A stretch of 14,701 nt of DNA, taken from Eubacterium sp. (lineage in GTDB: Bacteria; Bacillota; Clostridia; Oscillospirales; Acutalibacteraceae). Below are positions 1-7,505 of this stretch, one piece after another. The stretch spans positions 1 to 14,701 of the forward strand of contig JAILGO010000127.1 in the NCBI GenBank assembly GCA_024696725.1. The letters run 5' to 3'. Positions within the stretch are counted from its first letter, which is position 1. Every line of letters begins with the position of its first letter. The notes under the pieces were generated by a model that searched no databases, was not told where the DNA came from, and saw only the letters and a list, made by a program, of their open reading frames with translations. Made by a program: the position numbers and the translations under genes.

Positions 1-1
1 T

Positions 2-1162
2 AAAGAGGGAGCAAATCCCGATAAGGTTATGCAGCAGCTCACCGAGCACAACCTCGTTCCCGAGGAGTGGGGCGGCGACGTTATCTGCGTACCCGTTTCG
101 GCTAAAACGAAAATGGGTATCGACAAGCTGCTTGAAACTATAAGCCTCGTTGCCGAAATGGCTGAGCTTAAGGCTAATCCCGACAGAAGCGCCAAGGGCG
201 TCGTAATTGAGGCTAAGCTCGATAAGGGAAGAGGACCTATCGCAACCCTTCTCGTTCAGAACGGTACGCTCAAGGCGGGCGACGTTATTATCGCTGGCAC
301 CGCAGTCGGCAGAGTAAGAGCTATGACCGACTACCGCGGTAAGAAAATCAATGAAGCAGGTCCGTCGGTACCCGTAGAGATTATGGGACTTGACTCTGCT
401 CCTATGAGCGGCGATTTATTCAACGCCGTATCCGACGAAAAGCTTGCGCGTCAGCTCGTTGAGCAGCGTAAGGAGCAGGCTAAGGAGGAGGAATTCAAGG
501 CATATCAGAAGGTTACTCTCGATACGCTCTTCGATACTCTTCAGGACGGCGAAATGAAGGAACTTAACATTCTCGTTAAGGCTGACGTTCAGGGCTCCGT
601 CGAGGCGGTTAAGCAGTCGCTTCTTAAGATTGAAAACGACGAGGTACGCGTTAAGATTATCCACGGCGGCGTAGGTATAGTTAACGAGAGCGACGTAATG
701 CTCGCGAGCGCTTCTAATGCGATTATCGTCGGCTTTAATATTCCCGTAGACTCCGTTGCTAAGGAAAGCGCAGAGCGCGAGGGTATTGAAATTAAGACCT
801 ACGATATTATCTATGACGCTATCGAGGATATAGAAAACGCTATGCGCGGAATGCGCGCGCCGAAATACCGCGACGTTGATACCGGCTCTGCCGAGGTCCG
901 CGAGGTTTATAAGATTTCCTCGGCGGGAACTATCGCCGGCTGCGTTGTTACAAGCGGTACTATCCGCAAGTCGGGTAAGGTACGCGTTATGCGCGACGGA
1001 AAGCAGCTCGCTGACGTAGCAATAGCGGGACTCAAGAGATTTAAGGACGACGTAAAAGAGGTTTCCTCGGGCTATGAGTGCGGTATCTCGCTTGAAGATT
1101 TCGACGATATCGCTCAGGGAGATATCTTTGAATGTTATATCGTAGAGGAATACAGGGACTGA
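2..1162 (+). CDS. infB: Translation initiation factor IF-2, C-terminal part (5' end outside window)
   Basis: IF-2 is the GTPase that places initiator fMet-tRNA on the 30S subunit and promotes subunit joining in the cytoplasm. The reading frame is open from base 2, so the gene enters from the left edge. The window begins just after the G4 (NKxD) motif, and the first visible residues read KEGANPDKVMQQL, typical of the IF-2 G domain. The G5 motif VSAK lies at visible residues 32-35. The EF-Tu-domain-2-like barrel follows (about 60-150), then domain 3 (VKADVQGSVEAVKQSLLKI, about 193-212), then the C-terminal fMet-tRNA-binding barrel (SAEVREVYKISSAGTIAGC, about 300 onward). 386 residues remain, about the C-terminal half of a family usually over 700 residues long. 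It ends in tandem TGA-TAA stops, 4 bases before rbfA. The ATG at 29 is internal, not the start. Confidence 0.97.
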   Translation, partial: KEGANPDKVMQQLTEHNLVPEEWGGDVICVPVSAKTKMGIDKLLETISLVAEMAELKANPDRSAKGVVIEAKLDKGRGPIATLLVQNGTLKAGDVIIAGTAVGRVRAMTDYRGKKINEAGPSVPVEIMGLDSAPMSGDLFNAVSDEKLARQLVEQRKEQAKEEEFKAYQKVTLDTLFDTLQDGEMKELNILVKADVQGSVEAVKQSLLKIENDEVRVKIIHGGVGIVNESDVMLASASNAIIVGFNIPVDSVAKESAEREGIEIKTYDIIYDAIEDIENAMRGMRAPKYRDVDTGSAEVREVYKISSAGTIAGCVVTSGTIRKSGKVRVMRDGKQLADVAIAGLKRFKDDVKEVSSGYECGISLEDFDDIAQGDIFECYIVEEYRD

Positions 1163-1166
1163 TAAT

Positions 1167-1535
1167 ATGCCGGGTTACAGAATAGACAGAATAACCGAAG
1201 ACATAAAGCGTGAGCTCGTCCACATTCTCCGCGAGGTCAAGGACCCGCGCGTAGACGAAATGCTCACCGTTGTAAAGGTTGACGTCAGCAGCGATTTAAG
1301 CTACTGCAAGGTTTATGTCAGCGCAGTAGAGGGAATTGAAAAGGCTAAGGAAAGCGTAAAGGGACTTAAGGCGGCTTCGGGCTTTATCCGTAAGCGCCTC
1401 GGCTCCTCGCTTCATCTGCGTAAGGTTCCCGAGCTTAAATTCATTGCCGACGATTCAATAGAAAAGGGCTTTGAGCTTTTTGACAAACTGAAGTCAATTC
1501 ATATTTCGGAGAATTCGGAAAATGACGAAGATTAA
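1167..1535 (+). CDS. rbfA: Ribosome-binding factor A
   Basis: RbfA is a small KH-fold assembly factor that binds the 30S precursor and helps mature the 5' end of 16S rRNA. The 122-residue product has the family's normal length and hallmarks: an N-terminal helix with RIDRITEDIKREL, the KDPR motif at about residues 27-30, the beta strands around VVKVDVSSDLSYCKVYVS, and the C-terminal VPELKFIADDSIEKG segment. It starts 4 bases after infB, with a GGGA-containing ribosome binding site inside the end of infB, and overlaps the next gene by 14 bases. Co-transcription with infB is the usual arrangement in Firmicutes. Nothing odd is seen. Confidence 0.96.
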   Translation: MPGYRIDRITEDIKRELVHILREVKDPRVDEMLTVVKVDVSSDLSYCKVYVSAVEGIEKAKESVKGLKAASGFIRKRLGSSLHLRKVPELKFIADDSIEKGFELFDKLKSIHISENSENDED

Positions 1536-2469
1536 TGTTGAAAAATGTGCGAAGATACTGAAGGATAAGGATAATATTCTTATCCTTATGCACGCGCACC
1601 CCGACGGTGATACTCTCGGCTGCGGCTTTGCTCTTTGCAGCGCTCTGTTAAAGCTCGGGAAAAAGGCTAAGGCAGTTTGCGCCGACGTCATTCCGTCAAA
1701 ATACGGCTATCTTTTTGAGGGCGTTGAAATGCCCGATTTCAAAGAGGAGTATATCGTATCGGTTGACGTCGCGGCTGAAAAGCTGCTCGGCGATTTTGAA
1801 AAGGTCTACGGCGGAAGAATAGATTTATGTATCGACCACCACGCGACCAATTCGGGCTACGCGGAATATCTGCTTCTTAACGCAGACGCCGCCGCTGCCG
1901 CCGAAACCGTGCTTAAGGTAATCAAGGCGCTCGGGGTAAAAATTGATAAGCATATCGCGGACTGTCTGTTTACGGGTATTTCAACCGATACGGGCTGCTT
2001 CAGATATGCAAGCGCTACCTCTAATACCTACCGTGCGGCTGCCGAGCTTATAGACTACGGCGCTGAAAACGGTATGATTAACCGCGCTATGTTTGAAACT
2101 AAAACGTGGAGCTATGCCGCGCTTGAAAGACTCGCGCTTGAGGGTATGGAATTCTACGGCGACGACAGAATCTGTCTTATCGCCGTAACGCGCGATATGT
2201 ACGAAAAGACGGGAACGCAGGAACAGGATACTGAAGCTATCCCGCCGCTTACGCGTCAGATTGAGGGCGTGGAAATCGGTCTCACTCTGCGTGAAAAAGA
2301 GGACGGAACCTGTAAGTGCTCTATAAGAACTTACGAAAGCGTTGACGCCTCAAAGCTTGCCGCCTTCTTTAACGGCGGCGGACATAAGCAGGCTGCCGCC
2401 TGCGAGCTTGACTGCAATATCGACGAGGCTAAAAGAAGGCTTGTTGAAAAAAGCCTTGAAATGATATGA
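1522..2469 (+). CDS. nrnA: DHH/DHHA1 phosphoesterase (nanoRNase / pAp phosphatase type)
   Basis: This is a cytoplasmic DHH-family phosphoesterase. NrnA-type members degrade 2-5 nt RNAs and dephosphorylate 3'-phosphoadenosine 5'-phosphate, and some cleave pApA derived from c-di-AMP. The manganese-binding motifs are visible: HPDGD (residues 26-30), Asp82 in SVDV, the signature DHH (105-107), and Asp156 in STDTG. The C-terminal DHHA1 substrate domain carries GGGHKQAA (285-292). The 315-residue length is typical. The ATG overlaps rbfA by 14 bases and its stop overlaps truB by the four bases ATGA, so translational coupling is likely. The rbfA-nrnA-truB order is standard in Firmicutes. The exact substrate among nanoRNA, pAp and pApA cannot be told from sequence. 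Confidence 0.92.
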   Translation: MTKINVEKCAKILKDKDNILILMHAHPDGDTLGCGFALCSALLKLGKKAKAVCADVIPSKYGYLFEGVEMPDFKEEYIVSVDVAAEKLLGDFEKVYGGRIDLCIDHHATNSGYAEYLLLNADAAAAAETVLKVIKALGVKIDKHIADCLFTGISTDTGCFRYASATSNTYRAAAELIDYGAENGMINRAMFETKTWSYAALERLALEGMEFYGDDRICLIAVTRDMYEKTGTQEQDTEAIPPLTRQIEGVEIGLTLREKEDGTCKCSIRTYESVDASKLAAFFNGGGHKQAAACELDCNIDEAKRRLVEKSLEMI

Positions 2470-3353
2470 CGGGAATAATCTGTATAGATAAGCCCGCGGG
2501 AATGACCTCCTTCGGCGTAGTTAATAAGGTGCGCGGAATAATGAAGCTTAAGAAGGCGGGACATACGGGAACGCTCGACCCGCTTGCTACGGGAGTTCTT
2601 CCCGTTATGCTCGGAAGCGCAACGCGCTTTCTTAACTTCCTTCCCGACAGCGATAAGGCTTACCGCGCTGAATTTATACTCGGTAAAACTACCGATACCC
2701 TCGATATTACGGGTAAGGTAACGGGCGAGTATGAGGTGAGCGCAAGCGGGGAGGACGTCGAAGCGCTTCTTCCCGAATTTACGGGAAAAATAATGCAGCT
2801 TCCGCCGATGTTCAGCGCTAAAAGCGTGAACGGGGTAAGACTCTACGAGCTTGCCCGTCAGGGCGGGGAAATTGAAAGAACGCCCTGTGAAGTCGAAATA
2901 AAGCGGCTTGAGCTCGTCGGCGAAAAGAACGGAGTCTATACCCTTGACGTTGAATGCTCTAAGGGTACGTATATCCGCTCGCTTATCGACGATATCGGTA
3001 AAAGACTCGGCTGCGGCGCGGTTATGACCTCGCTTTGCAGAACTAAGGCGATGGGCTTTGCGATTGACTGCTGCGTAACCCTTGAAGAGCTTCAGACAAT
3101 GAAGGATAGGGGAGAGCGCTTTGAAAACGCCGTAATTCCTCTTGAAAGGCTTTTTGAGAGCTTTGAAAAGACGTACGTAAGTCCTGCGCAGGCTGTCCGT
3201 TTTTCAAACGGCGGTGCGCTTGATATTGAAAGACTTAAAAATACTCCCGTCGTTAAAACGCCTGTCTGCGTTTATTCACCCGACGGAGAGTTTTTGGGAC
3301 TCGGCGAAAGCGATGGTACGGAGCTTAAGGCTTTAAAGCTTATGCCGAGATAG
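2466..3353 (+). CDS. truB: tRNA pseudouridine(55) synthase
   Basis: TruB converts U55 in the T-loop of nearly all tRNAs to pseudouridine. The 295-residue protein has all family motifs: the N-terminal DKPAGMTS (8-15), the catalytic-loop GHTGTLDPLATGVLP with catalytic Asp38, the YRAEFILGKTTDTLD strand, the LPPMFSAKSVNGVRLYELAR segment, and the CSKGTYIRSLIDDIG motif, followed by a C-terminal PUA-like domain. Length is usual for the family. The start codon lies inside the end of nrnA (ATGA overlap). The gene ends with TAG, 8 bases before ribF. No anomaly was seen. Confidence 0.97.
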   Translation: MTGIICIDKPAGMTSFGVVNKVRGIMKLKKAGHTGTLDPLATGVLPVMLGSATRFLNFLPDSDKAYRAEFILGKTTDTLDITGKVTGEYEVSASGEDVEALLPEFTGKIMQLPPMFSAKSVNGVRLYELARQGGEIERTPCEVEIKRLELVGEKNGVYTLDVECSKGTYIRSLIDDIGKRLGCGAVMTSLCRTKAMGFAIDCCVTLEELQTMKDRGERFENAVIPLERLFESFEKTYVSPAQAVRFSNGGALDIERLKNTPVVKTPVCVYSPDGEFLGLGESDGTELKALKLMPR

Positions 3354-3361
3354 GAAACATA

Positions 3362-4162
3362 ATGGGAATTAGAAAAGCAATAGCGCTCGGCGATTTCGAC
3401 GGTATGCACCTTGCTCATAAAACCGTTGTAACGGGCGCTGAAAACGTAACGATATACTGCGTTAATAACCGTTTCACTCTGCTTCAGAAAAGCATATTTG
3501 AAAGACGTTATCCTAACGCGGTGTTCGCTGATTTCAATAAAATTAAAAACCTGAGCGCCGGGGAATTTATAGATACGGTGCTTATAGACGAATATAAAGC
3601 CGAGACGTTACTCTGCGGCTTTAATTTCCGTTTCGGAAAAAACGCGATGTGGTCGGCGCACGATTTAAGAGCGTATCTTGAGGCGAGAAACGTGTGGGTA
3701 CGAATCCTCGAGCATCAGGATTACGACGGCGCGCCGATAAGCTCAAGCAGAATAAGAGAGCTTCTTAAAAACGGTGAAATAAATAAGGTTAACGATATGC
3801 TCGGTTATAATTTCACGTTTGAAAGCACGGTTGTTGAGGGCGATAAAAGAGGAAGAAAAATCGGCTTTCCTACCATTAATCAGTCGCTCCCCGAAGGACT
3901 CTGCGTGCCGAAGTACGGCGTGTATGAAAGCAGAGCGGAGGTCGGCGGTAAAATGCTAAAGTCGGTTACCAATATAGGAATCCGCCCGAGCTTCAGACTC
4001 GATACTCCCGTGTCCGAAACGCATATTCCGGGATTTGACGGAAGCCTTTACGGAAAGACCGTAAGGATTGAGCTTCTGAAATATCTGAGAGAGGAAAAGA
4101 CCTTCTCATCTCTTGATGAGCTGAAGAAGCAGCTTACTTATGATAAAAGCAGTATTATTTGA
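3362..4162 (+). CDS. ribF: Bifunctional riboflavin kinase / FMN adenylyltransferase, short divergent form
   Basis: RibF phosphorylates riboflavin to FMN (C-terminal kinase domain) and adenylates FMN to FAD (N-terminal nucleotidyltransferase domain). The N-terminus shows ALGDFDGMHLAH (8-19), a variant of the usual GNFDGVHLGH, then CGFNFRFG (85-92) and ISSSRIRELL (126-135). The kinase domain has GRKIGFPTIN (164-173; usually PTAN), NIGIRPSF (204-211) and the likely catalytic Glu219 in ETHI. At 266 residues it is about 40 shorter than common RibF. The shortening is near residues 28-50, where the usual FxPHP segment is missing. The start has an AGGA ribosome binding site 7 bases upstream. It sits directly after truB, as in most Firmicutes, and overlaps the HAD gene by 23 bases. 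Identity is secure; full adenylyltransferase activity is less certain. Confidence 0.9.
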   Translation: MGIRKAIALGDFDGMHLAHKTVVTGAENVTIYCVNNRFTLLQKSIFERRYPNAVFADFNKIKNLSAGEFIDTVLIDEYKAETLLCGFNFRFGKNAMWSAHDLRAYLEARNVWVRILEHQDYDGAPISSSRIRELLKNGEINKVNDMLGYNFTFESTVVEGDKRGRKIGFPTINQSLPEGLCVPKYGVYESRAEVGGKMLKSVTNIGIRPSFRLDTPVSETHIPGFDGSLYGKTVRIELLKYLREEKTFSSLDELKKQLTYDKSSII

Positions 4163-4802
4163 TTTTGACGAAACGCTTCAGGACAGAACCGAAGCCTTTG
4201 AGCATTATATGGATAATTTCTTTAAGCTCTATCTTCCCGATATCGACGGCGCGGAGCTTGAAAAAAGGCGCGAGGATATGCGCGTTACGGGTAAGGGTGG
4301 ATACGTAAACCGCGTCGAGTGGTATACCGGGCTTATAGATATGTGGAAATGGGACGACGCGCCTCCTGCCGAGGAGCTTGCCCACCACTACAACTATACC
4401 TTCGGCGATTGTAACGTGGTCTTTCCCGATTCCGAGCCGCTTCTCAAGGAACTTAAAAACAGGGGATATATAATCGGCGTAATAACTAACGGTCCCTCTG
4501 TTTTACAGAATCATAAAATGCAGACGAGCGGTCTTATGCCATACGTCGACGTTCTCGTAGTAAGCGGCGATTACGGCGTGCATAAGCCCGACCCCGGGCT
4601 GTTTAGAATTGCCGCCGAAAAAATCGGGCTTGAGTGCAGCGAATGCGTATACGTCGGCGACCACCCCGTAAACGATATTCAGGGCGCGCTCGGCGCGGGT
4701 ATGAAAGCGATAAGAATGAATTTCGGTTATTTTAAGGACGTTGACCTTCGCGATGACGTCCCCGTAATCGAGCACATAATAGATGTTTTAAAATACATAT
4801 AA
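4140..4802 (+). CDS. HAD-superfamily hydrolase (YjjG/nucleotidase-like)
   Basis: This is a cytoplasmic HAD phosphatase of 220 residues with the four catalytic motifs: motif I DFDET with nucleophile Asp8 and acid Asp10, motif II ITNG (Thr116-Asn117), motif III Lys149 in HKPDP, and motif IV GDHPVND (173-179). The helical cap lies between motifs I and II (about 15-95), as in subfamily I enzymes that hydrolyse nucleoside monophosphates, FMN or sugar phosphates. The ATG overlaps the end of ribF by 23 bases and no strong ribosome binding site is seen, so translation is probably coupled to ribF. That position hints at a flavin-related phosphate substrate, but this is inference only. It is the last gene of the operon, followed at once by a terminator. 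Confidence 0.88.
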   Translation: MIKAVLFDFDETLQDRTEAFEHYMDNFFKLYLPDIDGAELEKRREDMRVTGKGGYVNRVEWYTGLIDMWKWDDAPPAEELAHHYNYTFGDCNVVFPDSEPLLKELKNRGYIIGVITNGPSVLQNHKMQTSGLMPYVDVLVVSGDYGVHKPDPGLFRIAAEKIGLECSECVYVGDHPVNDIQGALGAGMKAIRMNFGYFKDVDLRDDVPVIEHIIDVLKYI

Positions 4803-4828
4803 AAGCTCTCCGACGGAGAGCTTTTTTT
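4801..4828 (+). terminator. Intrinsic terminator of the infB-ribF-HAD operon
   Basis: A perfect 8-bp stem AGCTCTCC/GGAGAGCT (4804-4811 with 4815-4822) with a GAC loop is followed by a run of seven T (4822-4828) and begins at the HAD stop codon. The AAA before the stem can extend the pairing into the T run. Confidence 0.93.
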
Positions 4829-4909
4829 AGAGCCTGAGGCTATGTTCTTAAAGAAAGCCGTCGTAACGAAGCTTTATATAATCAGTATAAAAAACTGTTA
4901 ATTTTCCTA

Positions 4910-4938
4910 TTGACAAACGGGCGAAGAAATGGTACACT
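4910..4938 (+). promoter_or_regulatory. Sigma-70-type promoter of the symporter operon
   Basis: A consensus -35 box TTGACA (4910-4915) is followed by a 17-base spacer and TACACT (4933-4938) as the -10 box. The predicted transcript start is near 4945, leaving a leader of about 60 bases that contains the tandem operator-like repeats. The stretch 4829-4909 upstream holds no gene that I can see. Confidence 0.85.
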
Positions 4939-4953
4939 GTAACACATAAAAGC

Positions 4954-4982
4954 TTTAAAGCGTAAAACTTTAAAGCGCTAAA
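4954..4982. promoter_or_regulatory. Tandem operator-like sites downstream of the symporter promoter
   Basis: Two imperfect inverted repeats lie side by side: TTTAAAGCGTAAA (4954-4966) and TTTAAAGCGCTAAA (4969-4982), the second followed by GTG. The same arrangement, a 13-mer then a 14-mer, occurs at 14533-14562 in the acyl-CoA ligase promoter, and the shared 17 bases TTTAAA-[G/T]-CGCTAAAGTG differ at one position. The location just after the predicted start of transcription fits repressor binding. The regulator is not encoded in the window. Confidence 0.6.
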
Positions 4983-5003
4983 GTGAATTGAGAGGTGTTC
5001 ATT

Positions 5004-6572
5004 ATGGAAATGGCAGTAAAAATTATTATGCTTGTTCTCTTTTTCGGCGTTATGATAGGCGTCGGCTTCTACTCGAAAAAGCATACAACCGACGTTAAGG
5101 GCTTCGTTCTCGGCGGAAGAAGCGTAGGTCCGTGGCTTACGGCGTTTGCTTACGGTACTTCGTATTTCTCTGCGGTAATCTTCGTAGGCTACGCGGGACA
5201 GTTCGGCTGGAAGTTCGGTATCGCTTCTACCTGGATAGGTATAGGTAACGCCGTTATCGGCTCGTTTGCCGCGTGGGCGATACTCGGACGAAGAACAAGA
5301 ATTATGACCCAGCATCTTGACTCGGCTACGATGCCGCAGTTCTTCGGAGAGCGCTTTAACAGTAAGGGACTTAAGATTGCCGCTTCCGTAATCGTATTTA
5401 TCTTCCTTATTCCGTATACTGCTTCGCTTTATAACGGTCTTTCCCGTCTTTTCGGCATGGCGTTCAATATTGATTACAGCGTTTGTATTATCATTATGAG
5501 CGTGCTTACCGCGGTTTATGTAATCGCAGGCGGTTATATGGCTACGGCTATTAACGATTTTATTCAGGGAATTATTATGCTTTTCGGTATAGTAATCGTT
5601 ATCGCTGCCGTGCTTAAGATTAACGGCGGCTTTACGGGCTCGCTTGACGGACTTGCTCAGATTGTTGATACTAAGGTTTCCTCAAACCCGGGTGTGTTTA
5701 ACTCCTTCTTCGGTCCCGACCCGTTAGGACTTCTGTTCGTAGTAATCCTCACCTCTCTCGGTACCTGGGGACTTCCTCAGATGGTACAGAAATTCTACGC
5801 TATTAAATCCGAAAGCGACATTAAAAAGGGAACCGTTATCTCTACCTTCTTTGCTATCGTTGTAGCAGGCGGCTGCTACTTCCTCGGCGGCTTCGGAAGA
5901 CTCTTCTCCGATAAGCTTGAAGTGCTTGAGGACGATACGCTTAAAAACGGCTTCGACAGCATTATACCCACTATGCTCAGCGACCTTTCCCCTCTCTTAA
6001 TAGGACTTGTTGTAATTCTCGTGCTTTCGGCTTCGATGTCGACTCTTTCTTCGCTCGTTCTCGCTTCCTCCTCAACCCTTACTATCGACTTCCTTAAGGG
6101 TAATATCATTAAGAAGATGAGCGAGAAAAAGCAGGTTCTCTCTATGAGAATTCTCGTCGTAATCTTTATCGCAATTTCTGCGGTTATCGCGCTGTTCCAG
6201 TATAATACGACCTCTAACTTTATCGCGCAGCTTATGGGTATTTCGTGGGGAGCGCTCGCCGGCGCATTCCTTGCACCCTTCCTCTTCTCGCTTTACTGGA
6301 AAAAGACGACGAAGGCTGCCTGCTACGTAAGCTTCGCGTTCGGCTCGCTGCTTATGATTGCGAATATGCTCTTCAGAGCGCATTTCCCCGCGATTATGCA
6401 GTCGCCGATTAACTGCGGCTCAATCGCTATGCTTGCGGGACTTGTAATCGTTCCGCTCGTAAGCCTTATAACTCCCAAGCCCGACGAAAAGCTTGTAGAG
6501 GAAACCTTCGCGTGCTATAATAAAAAGCAGATAGTTCCCGCTAAGGAATCTCTCGGCGAGGACGCGGAGTAA
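5004..6572 (+). CDS. Sodium:solute symporter (SSF family)
   Basis: This is a cytoplasmic-membrane Na+-coupled transporter of the SSF family (PutP, PanF, ActP and SGLT relatives), with about 13 hydrophobic segments over 522 residues. Family marks include FVLGGRSVGPWLTAFAYGTS (34-53), the signature-like ATAINDFIQGIIMLFG (180-195), and the Ser-rich TM8 segment SASMSTLSSLVLASSS (342-357) that supplies Na2-site hydroxyls in vSGLT and PutP. An upstream GTG (4995) is also in frame, but ATG at 5004 is preferred because AGAGG (4991-4995) is then correctly spaced. It has its own promoter and tandem operator-like sites, and it precedes an amidohydrolase. Substrate is unknown. Sharing an operator with an acyl-CoA ligase suggests a carboxylate, while proline or pantothenate remain possible. 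Confidence 0.9.
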   Translation: MEMAVKIIMLVLFFGVMIGVGFYSKKHTTDVKGFVLGGRSVGPWLTAFAYGTSYFSAVIFVGYAGQFGWKFGIASTWIGIGNAVIGSFAAWAILGRRTRIMTQHLDSATMPQFFGERFNSKGLKIAASVIVFIFLIPYTASLYNGLSRLFGMAFNIDYSVCIIIMSVLTAVYVIAGGYMATAINDFIQGIIMLFGIVIVIAAVLKINGGFTGSLDGLAQIVDTKVSSNPGVFNSFFGPDPLGLLFVVILTSLGTWGLPQMVQKFYAIKSESDIKKGTVISTFFAIVVAGGCYFLGGFGRLFSDKLEVLEDDTLKNGFDSIIPTMLSDLSPLLIGLVVILVLSASMSTLSSLVLASSSTLTIDFLKGNIIKKMSEKKQVLSMRILVVIFIAISAVIALFQYNTTSNFIAQLMGISWGALAGAFLAPFLFSLYWKKTTKAACYVSFAFGSLLMIANMLFRAHFPAIMQSPINCGSIAMLAGLVIVPLVSLITPKPDEKLVEETFACYNKKQIVPAKESLGEDAE

Positions 6573-6582
6573 TAAATAATAA

Positions 6583-6612
6583 AAACGGGCGGGACTGAGT
6601 GCCCGCCCGTTT
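6583..6612 (+). terminator. GC-rich intercistronic hairpin, partial terminator or mRNA stabiliser
   Basis: A perfect 11-bp stem, AAACGGGCGGG (6583-6593) with CCCGCCCGTTT (6602-6612), encloses an 8-base loop between the symporter stop and the amidohydrolase start. Only three T follow and the AGGAG ribosome binding site comes three bases later, so it should terminate weakly if at all. A role in setting relative expression of the two genes or protecting the upstream mRNA is inferred. Confidence 0.6.
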
Positions 6613-6625
6613 ACAGGAGTAAAAT

Positions 6626-7474
6626 ATGATTGTTGACGTTCATACCCATTCGTTCCCGGAGAGAATAGCCGAAAAGGCTATTCCCGCTATGTCAGCCGCC
6701 GCTAAGACGACGGCTTATACTAAGGGTACCGACGCAGCGCTTTCTGCTTCAATGGACGAAGCGGGGATAGATATATCCGTTCTGCTTCCCGTAGCGACAA
6801 ATTCCGGACAGGTTGAAAAGCTTAATAATATCGCGATAGAAAAAAACGAAGCCTTCTGCGGAAAAGGACTTTTTTCGCTCGGCTGTATGCACCCCGAATA
6901 TGAGGATTATAAAAACGAGCTTTCGCGAATAAAGGACAGGGGACTGACGGGAATAAAGCTTCACCCCGCATATCAGGATACCGACCTTGACGATAAAAGG
7001 TATCTAAGAATAATTGACCGCGCGAGCGAGCTCGGACTCGCCGTAATGGTACACGCAGGTCTTGATATAGGAATTATGCCGCATAATTTTTCCTCCGTCG
7101 GGCATATCTGTACCGTGCTTAAAGAGATTGCGCCCCGGCGCTTCGTGCTCGCTCACATGGGCGGCTGGAAGGGCTGGAACGAGGTCGAAAGCACGCTCTG
7201 CGGAGAGAACGTTTATCTCGATACCTCGTTTTCCCTTGAGCGTTACGAGGTCCCCGACGGTATGTTCGTTCCCGAGGAGGAAACCCGCCTTATGAGCGAC
7301 GAACAGTTTTTAAGAATATTAAAAAAGCACGGCGCCGATAAAATTCTTTTCGGTACCGACAGCCCGTGGAGCGACCAGAAGAAAACGCTTGAGCATATTA
7401 AACGGCTCGTTCCCGACGAAAAGGAGCAAGCCCTTATACTGAGCGAAAACGCTTTTAAAGTCTTTTCGCTGTAA
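6626..7474 (+). CDS. TIM-barrel metal-dependent amidohydrolase (amidohydrolase_2 type)
   Basis: This predicted cytoplasmic metal-dependent hydrolase or decarboxylase has 282 residues. The metal and catalytic residues of the family can be followed along the barrel: HTH (His6, His8), KLHP (Lys111-His113), VHAG (His143), LAHMGG (His177) and FGTDSPW (Asp245). This pattern fits the amidohydrolase_2 group, which includes aromatic-acid decarboxylases and many uncharacterised hydrolases. The start has AGGAG six bases upstream. It follows the symporter in the same transcript, so it may process the imported compound. There is no internal defect, and it ends at a bidirectional terminator. The substrate cannot be read from the sequence. 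Confidence 0.85.
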   Translation: MIVDVHTHSFPERIAEKAIPAMSAAAKTTAYTKGTDAALSASMDEAGIDISVLLPVATNSGQVEKLNNIAIEKNEAFCGKGLFSLGCMHPEYEDYKNELSRIKDRGLTGIKLHPAYQDTDLDDKRYLRIIDRASELGLAVMVHAGLDIGIMPHNFSSVGHICTVLKEIAPRRFVLAHMGGWKGWNEVESTLCGENVYLDTSFSLERYEVPDGMFVPEEETRLMSDEQFLRILKKHGADKILFGTDSPWSDQKKTLEHIKRLVPDEKEQALILSENAFKVFSL

Positions 7475-7505
7475 AAAAAGACGGCTGATTATCAGCCGCC
7501 TCTTT
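7473..7505. terminator. Bidirectional intrinsic terminator between convergent genes
   Basis: A perfect stem CGGCTGA (7482-7488) / TCAGCCG (7492-7498) with loop TTA is flanked by A7 on the left and CTCTTTTT on the right, so it gives a hairpin plus T-tract in both directions. It serves the amidohydrolase (+) and the secreted protein gene (-). Confidence 0.85.

Noticed and set aside
2803..2820. GCGCTAAAAGCG inside truB as a third operator copy
   Set aside because: It lacks the TTTAA half-site and the GTG flank and lies within coding sequence.
4848..5315. 155-codon - strand open frame over the symporter promoter and 5' end
   Set aside because: It overlaps a consensus promoter, operator repeats and the symporter start, and shows no known domain.
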